This document shows, piece by piece, positions 8,192-15,689 of a DNA stretch of 64,000 bases; position 1 is the first letter of the stretch, and each line of letters opens with the position of its first letter. A program made the translations under genes and the position numbers. This DNA is from a virus. The notes beneath the pieces are model-generated. The model did no database searches and was not told the DNA's origin. It saw only the letters and a program-made list of their open reading frames with translations. The DNA lies in IMG/VR virus record IMGVR_UViG_3300035703_000053, positions 19,754 to 83,753 of that record. The stretch is one strand, 5' to 3'.

Positions 8192-8273
8192 ACTATTAGC
8201 AGCCGTTAACTAATTTTAAGTCCGCCTTACATTGACCAGAATAAATAAAGAGATAAAATTTTGCTTAAACCTC

Positions 8274-8302
8274 TTGACAGGCTCTTGCAGTCCTGTAGGT
8301 TA
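8274..8302 (+). promoter_or_regulatory. Putative promoter for the 8327 gene
   Basis: A perfect TTGACA -35 at 8274-8279 is followed after 16 bases by TAGGTT (8296-8301), a poor -10. An 8-base palindrome GTGTACAC at 8306-8313 would lie at or just after the transcription start and may be an operator. The gene is an isolated plus-strand unit inside the minus-strand block, with its own terminator, which supports a dedicated promoter. Confidence 0.45.
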
Positions 8303-8326
8303 TGTGTGTACACGACTTCTCTAGTC

Positions 8327-8545
8327 ATGGCCAATCACCCTGGGTGGGTCTCCGTTCAACAAGCGGAAGAACTCCTTGGTATCGACCGCAAGCTTCTCTT
8401 CAAGTACCGCGACAATGGTACCCTGAAACTGGGTCCGCATTATGCAGCCTTCCCTGAGACCCGTTCACGTGATAGCTATCGCTGGAACGTAAGCGCCGTA
8501 CGCAAACAACTGCAGAAGATGAACGCTTGTGAAATGGCGTCCTGA
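8327..8545 (+). CDS. Small DNA-binding protein, 72 aa
   Basis: The ATG at 8327 (MANHPGWVSVQQAEELLG) is preferred to a start at 8261, which would lie in the promoter. The sequence VSVQQAEELLGIDRKLLFKYRDNGTL reads as a helix-turn-helix, followed by a basic W-N-V-S-A-V-R-K-Q helix. I recall close relatives from picocyanobacteria and their phages. It stands alone on the plus strand in the late region, between a promoter and a terminator, and is a candidate regulator of late genes. Confidence 0.65.
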   Translation: MANHPGWVSVQQAEELLGIDRKLLFKYRDNGTLKLGPHYAAFPETRSRDSYRWNVSAVRKQLQKMNACEMAS

Positions 8546-8564
8546 GGCTGCTCACAGATGACAC

Positions 8565-8590
8565 AAGACCCCTTCGGGGGTCTTTTTTAT
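8565..8590 (+). terminator. Rho-independent terminator after the 8327 gene
   Basis: An 8-bp stem AAGACCCC / GGGGTCTT with a TTCG tetraloop is followed by a run of Ts. The TTCG loop on a GC-rich stem is a typical strong terminator hairpin. It separates the single plus-strand gene from the convergent minus-strand gene that ends at 8587. Confidence 0.9.
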
Positions 8591-8808
8591 GCTGGGCCGA
8601 TGCCGCTGGCATAGGCTGCCCACGCATTACCTAGGGCTTGCATCGTTGAGGTTTCCCCTGTTTCGTATGGAAGATTTACTACGTCCCCTGGAGAATACAA
8701 AGTAGGACTTCCGCTGTAGTAAACTTCACTAAAACCAAATTTACTTGCCGCAAGTTGTTCTGCGGATAATACATAACGCGTTTCAACAACTTCACCAAAG
8801 TCAGCCAT
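8587..8808 (-). CDS. Hypothetical protein, 73 aa
   Basis: Not recognised. The ATG at 8808 (MADFGEVVETRYVL) is placed one base after the upstream stop; a longer form from 8835 would overlap that gene by 26 bases. It is soluble and Ala/Gly/Ser-rich with alternating beta-type residues, probably a small virion protein coupled to the 504-aa gene before it. Confidence 0.55.
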   Translation of the reverse strand: MADFGEVVETRYVLSAEQLAASKFGFSEVYYSGSPTLYSPGDVVNLPYETGETSTMQALGNAWAAYASGIGPA

Positions 8809-8809
8809 G

Positions 8810-10324
8810 TTAATTTGCTGGGTACTCACCTGCACTCGGATTGTAAAAAGCGCCGGTCTTATCCTGCATTCTAAAATTCTCTAATCTAATAAAAGAAGCT
8901 GGAACGTTCAATAGTTTTTGCATCATTGGAAGCATTACTGGTGATTGAAAATTCTTTGGTGGCACATCCATTAAGGCCATGCCTCTTACAGCTTGCATGT
9001 CATTTATGTGTTTATTTGTCACTGACATTTCATACACTAACCTTTGTTCCCATTCCGTAATACTTTCTTCTGTTGCAAAGGGTAGATCAGATGGCTCTGG
9101 CGGTAGAATACCTTCTTCAAAGCGAAGAGCGTAAATATGTTTGCAATAACGCATTTCATCTAATAACGGTGACCAGTAATCCGTATACGACGTTATTTGA
9201 TTATTTTTTGCCGTGTAGTCCACAAATGTGGTAGGACCTTCCGCTCTGCGTGCTGCACTAAAGTTGCGAAGATAACGTCCACCAAAGTCATTGTATACAC
9301 CAGGGTTATCAATAGATTGCGTTGCAAGTGCTAAGTCTCTGTTTTGATTGGCATCCGTCATGGCGCTGTTGTTAACAGAACCAGTATTAGGGTCCGTTAA
9401 TACTTCAGACCGTCCGTATTTTAAAAGTGCTGGTCTTGTAAAAGGAAAGCGTTTTTTCTCACTGCCTTCTAGATTCATCATAAAACTATAACTACGACGG
9501 CTAAAATCCTGGCATGTGCATGCATAACGTGTGCCTACTGTAAAAAACCTCCCAACCGAAAAAGTTTTAGTAGCGGGAGTTAAATAAAGATTGTCCGGAC
9601 TAGCTTCAAACGAACTGCTTTTTTGAAGTTTTAGAATCCCATTAGGACCATCAACATCAATTAAAATTGCCTGAACGTATCCATATCTTTTTGATGTGGA
9701 GGGGTCTAGCGTGTCTTTGGTGATAGGTGACCCACCAACAGCAAGAATTCGATCTTCTAAGATTTCACCCAGCAACGGCTTAATAGGGTCGCCGGATGGG
9801 TTTGGAACGTACAAAGGAGGGGGTAGTGGATTTGTTGTACTCCAGCTACCAGCTAATTGTACATACCAAAATTCATCATCTTCTGTAATTGATGCAATTG
9901 TTGCAGGGGTACCTATTGAATCCCTGACGTTATCAAAACGCAAAATAGATCCAATACGACAACCTACCCAGTGAACTCCAAATTCTTTTCCTGCTGTAAA
10001 AAATCCTTGTACAACACCAAGAATTAAAGGTTGTCGGCCTTCAGCAGGCGGGGTCCCGTCTGGGCTGGGTATCTGATATTCAAACGGATATGTCAATGCA
10101 TGCTGAATACCAACAGCAGTTGAAATCTCGTACCCACGGCGCCATCTGCTCCAGGCTGATTCCCGGTCCATGCGTACAATAGAGTTTGGAACGGAGCCCT
10201 TTGAAAACTCTGTTGTAATAGGCTTTATTTTATCAATGTCAGGTATGTCTTGCGCACCAAAGGTGCCAAAAGCTGTTCCTTTGTTTTTAAACGCACCAAA
10301 GGAATTACCCCCTTTGATTGCCAT
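8810..10324 (-). CDS. Virion-block protein with widely split SWIM-like Cys/His pairs, 504 aa
   Basis: Not assigned to a family. A CxC pair (YACTCQDF, Cys269 and Cys271) and a CxH pair (RYCKHIYALRF, Cys394 and His396) have the sequence style of SWIM zinc fingers, but about 120 residues separate them. Much of the rest is beta-rich with Pro/Gly loops and no hydrophobic helix. It lies in the late operon three bases after the gene that ends at 10328. A structural role in the virion (adaptor, tail or baseplate) is inferred from position and composition. Confidence 0.6.
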   Translation of the reverse strand: MAIKGGNSFGAFKNKGTAFGTFGAQDIPDIDKIKPITTEFSKGSVPNSIVRMDRESAWSRWRRGYEISTAVGIQHALTYPFEYQIPSPDGTPPAEGRQPLILGVVQGFFTAGKEFGVHWVGCRIGSILRFDNVRDSIGTPATIASITEDDEFWYVQLAGSWSTTNPLPPPLYVPNPSGDPIKPLLGEILEDRILAVGGSPITKDTLDPSTSKRYGYVQAILIDVDGPNGILKLQKSSSFEASPDNLYLTPATKTFSVGRFFTVGTRYACTCQDFSRRSYSFMMNLEGSEKKRFPFTRPALLKYGRSEVLTDPNTGSVNNSAMTDANQNRDLALATQSIDNPGVYNDFGGRYLRNFSAARRAEGPTTFVDYTAKNNQITSYTDYWSPLLDEMRYCKHIYALRFEEGILPPEPSDLPFATEESITEWEQRLVYEMSVTNKHINDMQAVRGMALMDVPPKNFQSPVMLPMMQKLLNVPASFIRLENFRMQDKTGAFYNPSAGEYPAN

Positions 10325-10327
10325 TAT

Positions 10328-11113
10328 TTAGAAGAAACCACCTTGTGCAATTACGTGAGCACCAGGAATGTAACCAGAACTGTTAGGACCGTCTGGAAAT
10401 ACGCCCACATAGACACGATCACCCCGCTCTAGATAAATACCCTTGTTGCGGAGGGGAGATGTTTCACCTAAGCCATTGGTATTACCTGCATGCATGACGG
10501 GCGCAGCAAGTTGCGGCATCACGTCTGAGCAATCAACTGTTTGTGTGTTGGCCGGTACCGTCTTGGCAAACAGTAGGCGATAATCCCCAGAAGCAGGAAT
10601 GGGTGTGGTCGTGCCGCGAGTGTGATAAAACACAAACGTTACTGCAGGTTGATTACCGTAAGCAACGCCGTTATACAGAAAACCAGAAGCAATACCACCG
10701 GAATAGTTAAGTGCTGTATTTACACCGGTGAGAGTACCCGAGCCTGTATAGGTGTAATAACCATAGCCACTGAACGGAGCGCCACCGCCAGTCAACACGC
10801 CGGTTTGTTGAACAAACACTACTTGTCCGCTGACTAATGAGATGGGAGTACCTGAAGTACCTGAGGCCACTGTGTAGTCTGTCGCACGATAAAAATCATT
10901 GCGTGTGATAGTGATTGAATCAACTACACCACCAGAATTATTGTCTTCGCTTAAGTTTGCATCCATGTCCACCAGTATGGACGGCGCCTGCCCACCTTGC
11001 ACAAACAAGGTATTAGTAGCGGCGGCACCTACGGTTTGAGTGGTAACACGAACCGTATCAAGTAATGGCCGATCAGAAAATACGGGGGACTTGTTGGTTC
11101 CAGTAGAGCTCAA
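10328..11113 (-). CDS. Beta-rich virion protein, 261 aa
   Basis: Not recognised. The protein is Gly/Thr/Ser/Val-rich with a repeating beta-strand pattern (VDSITITRNDFYRATDYTV) and almost no charged helix, as in phage decoration, fibre-tip or tail proteins. The C-terminus RGDRVYVGVFPDGPNSSGY is typical of exposed loops. Composition resembles the 14851 gene near the capsid gene, so an outer-surface role is plausible. Confidence 0.55.
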   Translation of the reverse strand: MSSTGTNKSPVFSDRPLLDTVRVTTQTVGAAATNTLFVQGGQAPSILVDMDANLSEDNNSGGVVDSITITRNDFYRATDYTVASGTSGTPISLVSGQVVFVQQTGVLTGGGAPFSGYGYYTYTGSGTLTGVNTALNYSGGIASGFLYNGVAYGNQPAVTFVFYHTRGTTTPIPASGDYRLLFAKTVPANTQTVDCSDVMPQLAAPVMHAGNTNGLGETSPLRNKGIYLERGDRVYVGVFPDGPNSSGYIPGAHVIAQGGFF

Positions 11114-11146
11114 AATTCTTACCCAATCTTTTTGTCAATTATAGCG

Positions 11147-11467
11147 TCAGGAATCAAGCCCAGGAGCTACTGCCAAAGCCTGAGTAAATCCTGCGGGCAA
11201 CCTTAACTTGCCCTCAATAAGACTTTGCGGGTTTCTTTGGATGTTTAAAAACCGTTCAAACAAAGTAGATGGATCAGCACTTTTGGATTCAAAAGCGCTT
11301 TTCTTGTCAAAGATAGCCCCTATCAACGTTGGACTTTTTCTTCCAAGTAAACCGGATGCGGCTCCTGTTGAAACAAAAGGATTGGATCTTGATCCAGTGC
11401 TGTATTCCAGCCACTCACTTGGAAGTGAGGATTCAAGGTAAGACCGTCGTTGAGAGGGGCGTATCAT
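11147..11467 (-). CDS. Hypothetical virion-block protein, 106 aa
   Basis: Not recognised. It is a Ser/Leu/Arg-rich soluble protein. It starts one base into the end of the SleB-like hydrolase gene (TAATG-type junction at 11467), so it is translationally coupled to it. No domain, signal peptide or membrane segment is visible. Confidence 0.5.
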   Translation of the reverse strand: MIRPSQRRSYLESSLPSEWLEYSTGSRSNPFVSTGAASGLLGRKSPTLIGAIFDKKSAFESKSADPSTLFERFLNIQRNPQSLIEGKLRLPAGFTQALAVAPGLDS

Positions 11468-12183
11468 TAAGAGAACAGCTCCATGTAATCAGACAAGTAC
11501 TGCTGGGGCATAGGCAGCGCTGTACTGATCGCACCAAGATTTAAATCTTGTGGATCAAAAGCACTCCGCTGTCGCAATACAGCCGGAACCATGTTTTTCA
11601 GAATGTCCTGAAGGAAATTGCCACCTAGAATATTGCCCTTTTGGCGTGAGCTTGCAGGAGCTTGTGCCGCATTTGAATTAGGGGAACCAGCTTGATTTAG
11701 AAGCTGTAACCCTTTTTGATATTTTTGTGGGTCCAGGGGATCAAAGTAGAAGTTACTTTGACCAGGGACTGGCATATAGTCGCCTGGCTTGCGTGCGCCA
11801 TAAGCGCTGGTGCCCCTAAAGGACTGTGCACCCCTAGACTTGCGAAACTGCTCACCAACAAATTGAGGATTGTTGACAATGTTGCGCAGTCGATTGAATT
11901 CACTTTCACCGCCTAAGACCTTTGCGCCAAATGCCGGATCGGCAAGTTGTTGCATGTTATAGCCTTTAACGGCTTCATACTGACCTGGTGCTGTGGCAAT
12001 GTTTCTTACATCAATTCCGCCCCAGTTTCCTTTCAGACGCCTGGAAAGAACGTTTGCGGCAACGGCGGCAACATCAGGAGAGTTCTGCCCGCCGCGAAAA
12101 CCTTCAAGGCCAGATAGGACGGTCAGAGCATTAAGCTCTTCTGGTTTAAGGTTAAAAAGCTCTTGAACAGTTCTTGGTGCCAT
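11467..12183 (-). CDS. SleB-like cell-wall hydrolase, 238 aa
   Basis: Residues about 12-80 follow the cell-wall hydrolase (SleB/Hydrolase_2) pattern: LTVLSGLEGFRGG with a catalytic-type Glu, then VAAVAANVLSRRLKGNWGGI, and ATAPGQYEAVKGYN, the counterpart of the usual PGQF segment. The later PGQSNFYFD corresponds to the end of that domain. A disordered Gln/Ser-rich C-terminus follows. The ATG at 12183 sits two bases after the upstream stop and is preferred to an upstream start at 12246. As a late virion gene it may open the cell wall during entry. Confidence 0.65.
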   Translation of the reverse strand: MAPRTVQELFNLKPEELNALTVLSGLEGFRGGQNSPDVAAVAANVLSRRLKGNWGGIDVRNIATAPGQYEAVKGYNMQQLADPAFGAKVLGGESEFNRLRNIVNNPQFVGEQFRKSRGAQSFRGTSAYGARKPGDYMPVPGQSNFYFDPLDPQKYQKGLQLLNQAGSPNSNAAQAPASSRQKGNILGGNFLQDILKNMVPAVLRQRSAFDPQDLNLGAISTALPMPQQYLSDYMELFS

Positions 12184-12185
12184 GG

Positions 12186-13097
12186 CTACATTTGTTTCAG
12201 TCGCAACATCTCGCGGTAAGCAAGTCCTGGGTTGGCTTTCACCCACTGCTGGAAGTTCTCGGGCGCCATGCCCGTCCCTGCACCCAGAGCTTGGAGCTCG
12301 CTCGCTAGGTTTCCTTTCTGCATCATACTCCTACCCAATTGCTGCTGGCCCTCATAGAAGGAAGAAAGAGGGACATTTGTAGGAGCAGAGTACTGCTGAG
12401 CAGCATTAAGTACTTCCTGAGAGAGTGTGCGGTTAAGAACATTTTCACGTTGTGCGGGAACACCGGCCCCGTTAGACAAAACTCCAGTTCCAATTGGTGA
12501 AGGAGGTGGAGGTGTCTGTTGTCCGGCTTGCGGCCCGCTAAAAAGACTTGAATTCAAGTCAGGGGCCGAAGGGGCTGGTCCAGGGGGAGCAGCACCCTCA
12601 AGATTGTATTGATAACGGTACTGCGTTGGTCCGTACCTGCCCCATTGCCCTGACCTGCCTGCAGCTTCTGAAACTTTTTGAGCACGACCTGCAGATGCTC
12701 GTTGTGGAGTATCTCCTTCAATCTGTCCCACTAAAAACATTGCTCCAGCCAAGCCTGTTGGTACTCCAGCAAGGCCGGCAACATTAGAAACAACTGGGTT
12801 GCGTAATCCAGGTACAGAAGAAAATACACTGGAAGGCTTGAATAAAGGTGCAGCTGCTGCTGGAACTCCACTGAGATTTCTTAAAACACCACGAGAGGTG
12901 TCAAGTATTGCACCAGGGATATTTCCTGCTTGACGAGTTAAATACTGCGCTTTTCCCTGCAGTAAACGCATAGGATCATCAAAAGGAACCGGTGGGGAGT
13001 TGGGGCCAGGGCGTAAACGACCTCCCAGAAAAACACGGGGAATGGGTGCTGCCGCTCCTTTTGATTGATTGAGTAGTTTTAAAAATGCTTTTAGCAT
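12186..13097 (-). CDS. Ala/Pro/Gly-rich virion-block protein, 303 aa
   Basis: Not recognised. The ATG at 13097 overlaps the upstream stop (TAATG), while the alternative start at 13106 is a GTG. A hydrophobic Ala/Gly/Val stretch near residues 75-125 (VAGLAGVPTGLAGAMFLVG) may insert in a membrane; Pro-rich low-complexity sequence follows, then a helical Gln-rich end. The layout resembles several proteins at 26-34 kb and fits an ejected internal virion protein. Confidence 0.55.
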   Translation of the reverse strand: MLKAFLKLLNQSKGAAAPIPRVFLGGRLRPGPNSPPVPFDDPMRLLQGKAQYLTRQAGNIPGAILDTSRGVLRNLSGVPAAAAPLFKPSSVFSSVPGLRNPVVSNVAGLAGVPTGLAGAMFLVGQIEGDTPQRASAGRAQKVSEAAGRSGQWGRYGPTQYRYQYNLEGAAPPGPAPSAPDLNSSLFSGPQAGQQTPPPPSPIGTGVLSNGAGVPAQRENVLNRTLSQEVLNAAQQYSAPTNVPLSSFYEGQQQLGRSMMQKGNLASELQALGAGTGMAPENFQQWVKANPGLAYREMLRLKQM

Positions 13098-13561
13098 TAT
13101 CGCCACACCTCACGTAAGTACAGCCGAGAGCCGATTGCTGTATCTGCTGGACCCGGCAGTGCCTGAATAAATTCAGCACCAGAACGTTCGTAACGATAAC
13201 GTGCCTGGAAAGGATCTTTGTAATTAGGTACGTAAAGAATACCAGCTAAACGATTTGTTTCGTATAGATAAATTTCGTCCCAAACTTTAAGGGCCTCTTT
13301 AGCATTGCTGGAGCGAATTGTACGATCAACGTCACCAGCAATACTTTCAAGACGCGTGGAGGGCGATGTAGCAACTTCCGTTTTCTTTTCGGCTGTGTCG
13401 CAACGACCAAGTTGAATTGAAATCTTATCGTAAAAATAAGAATCCGGCACTGTATTCATAGCCTCTTCCAGCCTGGCGTAATCACCAGCTGGTACAGAGA
13501 CAACAAAGTAACCCAGGTGATACCTTACTCTGCTTTTATCGTAATCGCTGAGCTGCATCAA
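13097..13561 (-). CDS. Possible head-tail connector or neck protein, 154 aa
   Basis: The start SDYDKSRVRYHLGYFVVSVPAGDYARLEEAM suggests a compact helical-beta protein; the middle is charged and the end contains a Tyr/Arg-rich segment. No family was recognised. Its size and its location between the peptidase and virion genes would suit a neck or completion protein, but this is a guess from context. Confidence 0.5.
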   Translation of the reverse strand: MMQLSDYDKSRVRYHLGYFVVSVPAGDYARLEEAMNTVPDSYFYDKISIQLGRCDTAEKKTEVATSPSTRLESIAGDVDRTIRSSNAKEALKVWDEIYLYETNRLAGILYVPNYKDPFQARYRYERSGAEFIQALPGPADTAIGSRLYLREVWR

Positions 13562-13595
13562 TACCTCCGCGTTTTTTCATTATAAAGCCGTGTAA

Positions 13596-14336
13596 TCACA
13601 TAAACTCATCTAACATTTCAGGCCTCAAAATATATTGGGAATACGGGTCACTTGTCCCAGCAAGAATAGAAGTTGGAATAAAACTATTCTTCTTGGCTAA
13701 AGCTTGTTGCAACAGGCTACCAACTAACGACTGAGCAAGGGTCTCTTTATTATCTTCTTTTGTGTTTGTTCCGAATAAGGATTGAAGCATAGTTAATGTG
13801 CGTGCATCATTTACACTTTGCTGTGGGTCACCAGGTAACACAGGGGCTGCGGGAACAGTGGTATCTCCTACCCTTGCTGTACCAGGGGCATTCTTTAGGT
13901 GAAAGACATCAACTTGGTAGCGGTTATCACCTGTGCGCAGCCTAGCTACATTACCCGCATTCCCGTAGTTTGAGAGACCCTCAACCGAGCCTGAGCCAAG
14001 AAAACGTAAATCAGTTCCTTCGGGAAGACTGTAATCTTCTCCTGCATGATAAGCCTGCCTTCCAGTAACAGGATGGGTGCGGTCTCCAACGGGACTCGTC
14101 AAAGGAGCATTTGGATTGGCCGCAAACTGGCCAGGTCCGGTCTGTCTGTATAGCTGCTGCCATTCTTGAGAACCTGGCAAACGAAATTGAATACGCTGAC
14201 CAACATCAGTGCGTGCTTGTGATAATGGAATTAACTTATTTGTTTTTATATCTCTAATTTCAAAATGCGCATGAGGACCAGTAACGCGACCGGTTCTGCC
14301 TACTTGATTTAAATATATTGCGGGACCAATTGACAT
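13596..14336 (-). CDS. M23-type peptidase domain in permuted order, 246 aa
   Basis: Both metal-binding motifs of the M23 (lysostaphin-type) family are present but in reverse order. The HxH motif, normally last, comes first in RTGRVTGPHAHFEIRD (His22, His24). The HxxxD motif, normally first, comes later in SPVGDRTHPVTGR followed by YHAGED (His97, Asp101), with the downstream Gly-rich strands and a final His (F-H-L, 146). This reads as a circular permutation of one M23 domain. A role in cutting peptidoglycan cross-links during entry is inferred from the family and the virion block. Confidence 0.7.
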   Translation of the reverse strand: MSIGPAIYLNQVGRTGRVTGPHAHFEIRDIKTNKLIPLSQARTDVGQRIQFRLPGSQEWQQLYRQTGPGQFAANPNAPLTSPVGDRTHPVTGRQAYHAGEDYSLPEGTDLRFLGSGSVEGLSNYGNAGNVARLRTGDNRYQVDVFHLKNAPGTARVGDTTVPAAPVLPGDPQQSVNDARTLTMLQSLFGTNTKEDNKETLAQSLVGSLLQQALAKKNSFIPTSILAGTSDPYSQYILRPEMLDEFM

Positions 14337-14360
14337 CTGACTTTTCTTTTTATTTTAAAA

Positions 14361-14385
14361 CTAAAAAACCCCTGAGATCCAGGGG
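14361..14385 (-). terminator. Rho-independent terminator after the HhH gene
   Basis: On the minus strand the hairpin CCCCTG / CAGGGG with a five-base loop is followed by TTTTTTAG. It lies 15 bases beyond the stop of the HhH gene and separates it from the M23 gene, so capsid-proximal transcription would end or be reduced here. Confidence 0.8.
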
Positions 14386-14399
14386 CGTTAGGAGATGGT

Positions 14400-14810
14400 T
14401 TAGACGCGGATTAGATCAGCGGCAAACACTGCATCCCAGTCAATTTTTTTGATTTGCTTGAGCTGCTCAAGATTATTAAACCTTTCACCCGATAAGGACA
14501 TTTGAAGGTCTTTAATATCTCGGGCTGTTTTCAAACCAATCCCCTTGATATGGTCTGCGATCATTTGGGCCGTGGCCGTATTGACGTTTAGGCGGTTATC
14601 AGGGGGAAACGAACGGGGCGTCTCTTTTGCTGCTTTGTCTTTTACTTGAAGAGTTTTAACTTTTTTAGTTGCCTCTTCATCGGGCTCAAGCTCACTTTTG
14701 TAAGCAGTGAAAATGCGATTGTCCTGGTCTTCAACCATGAACCATTCGCCGTTGTCAAACTCACTTACAATCCTGACACGAGCACCGTTCTTCTTGTGTT
14801 TGTAAAGCAT
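14400..14810 (-). CDS. Helix-hairpin-helix protein, 136 aa
   Basis: The C-terminal half carries a ComEA-like helix-hairpin-helix: LNVNTATAQMIADHIKGIG then LKTARDIKDLQ and FNNLEQLKQIKKID, a fold that binds DNA backbone without sequence specificity. The N-terminal 45 residues form a small beta-rich domain (ARVRIVSEFDNGEWFMVED), joined by a charged linker. It is flanked by a hairpin at its start and a terminator at its end, so it may be expressed separately from its neighbours. Confidence 0.72.
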   Translation of the reverse strand: MLYKHKKNGARVRIVSEFDNGEWFMVEDQDNRIFTAYKSELEPDEEATKKVKTLQVKDKAAKETPRSFPPDNRLNVNTATAQMIADHIKGIGLKTARDIKDLQMSLSGERFNNLEQLKQIKKIDWDAVFAADLIRV

Positions 14811-14811
14811 A

Positions 14812-14838
14812 AGGACCAGGGATTAAATCTCTGGTCCT
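14812..14838. repeat. Long inverted repeat abutting the HhH start codon
   Basis: AGGACCAGGGA and its near-complement TCTCTGGTCCT form an 11-bp stem with one G-T wobble and a TTAAA loop. It ends one base from the HhH start codon (14810) and 12 bases from the stop of the 267-aa gene. There is no clear T-run on either strand, so it looks less like a terminator than a processing, RNA-protecting or start-occluding hairpin. Confidence 0.6.
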
Positions 14839-14850
14839 AGTTTACCCTAA

Positions 14851-15654
14851 TCAGCTAACAGTGCGACCAGTCAGGTAGCCGTCAATGTCTTCGTAACCAG
14901 GAGCTTCATCGGGCTGGATGTAGCATACTTCCACAACCAGGTAACCAGTACGGCCAGCAGAGGCATCGCCACTGGAGATGTAGAAACCACCAGAAGTCGT
15001 GGTGCTGTTAGCAGTTTCCTTCGCAAACACCTTCAGGGTGGTAGCAGCGGTGGCAGCGTAGTTAACCACGGCACCAGACACACCTGCAGCACCGGTAGCA
15101 GTCAGGAAGGGGTTAGCGCTATAGCCTGCGGTGCCAGCGGCGAAGAAGATTTCGCCTGCCTGGGTACCAGAGGTGGTAGAAGTAATGTTGGCCTGAATCA
15201 CGGCCTCACCCACGCCAGAAGCGGCGGTGGGGTTGTTGGAGCTAACACGACCGAACGAAATAACATTACCGGTAGCGGCATACACACCAGAGGCCACGCG
15301 ACCATCGCCCCAGCCAGAGGCCACGGAAATAGTGGAGCGGTACACGTAAGCAGGCAGGGTGGAGCTACCAGAAATCACCATGCCGGTGATATCGGGGCGA
15401 GTGTCGTCCTGGCGATAAGGCGAAGGAACGATCACATTGGCAGAAGAAACTGCACCAACGCCAGAGGTGGCGGTTACAGGGACGTAACCACGCTGCTGGA
15501 AATAACGATAACCAGGGATGGCCAACACCGAAGTGGGGCCTCCCTTAGAACCGTCATCAGTACCGTCTTGGGTGTTATCGATGTTCTTATACCAGCCGTT
15601 CAGGGGCTCAGCCCAGTTGCCGGGATAAATTTTCTTGGCGGACAAATAAGTCAT
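14851..15654 (-). CDS. Probable capsid decoration or major virion protein, 267 aa
   Basis: Not recognised by family. It lies directly downstream of the major capsid gene (35-base gap) and has unusually uniform, C-ending codons like the capsid gene, suggesting high expression. Composition is Gly/Ala/Thr/Ser/Val-rich with a beta pattern and little charge, typical of capsid decoration proteins. The N-terminus LSAKKIYPGNWAEPLNGWYK is distinct from the repetitive remainder. Confidence 0.6.
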   Translation of the reverse strand: MTYLSAKKIYPGNWAEPLNGWYKNIDNTQDGTDDGSKGGPTSVLAIPGYRYFQQRGYVPVTATSGVGAVSSANVIVPSPYRQDDTRPDITGMVISGSSTLPAYVYRSTISVASGWGDGRVASGVYAATGNVISFGRVSSNNPTAASGVGEAVIQANITSTTSGTQAGEIFFAAGTAGYSANPFLTATGAAGVSGAVVNYAATAATTLKVFAKETANSTTTSGGFYISSGDASAGRTGYLVVEVCYIQPDEAPGYEDIDGYLTGRTVS

Positions 15655-15689
15655 TTATTTTTTCCTGTGTTTTAGTTATTGTTTAATGA

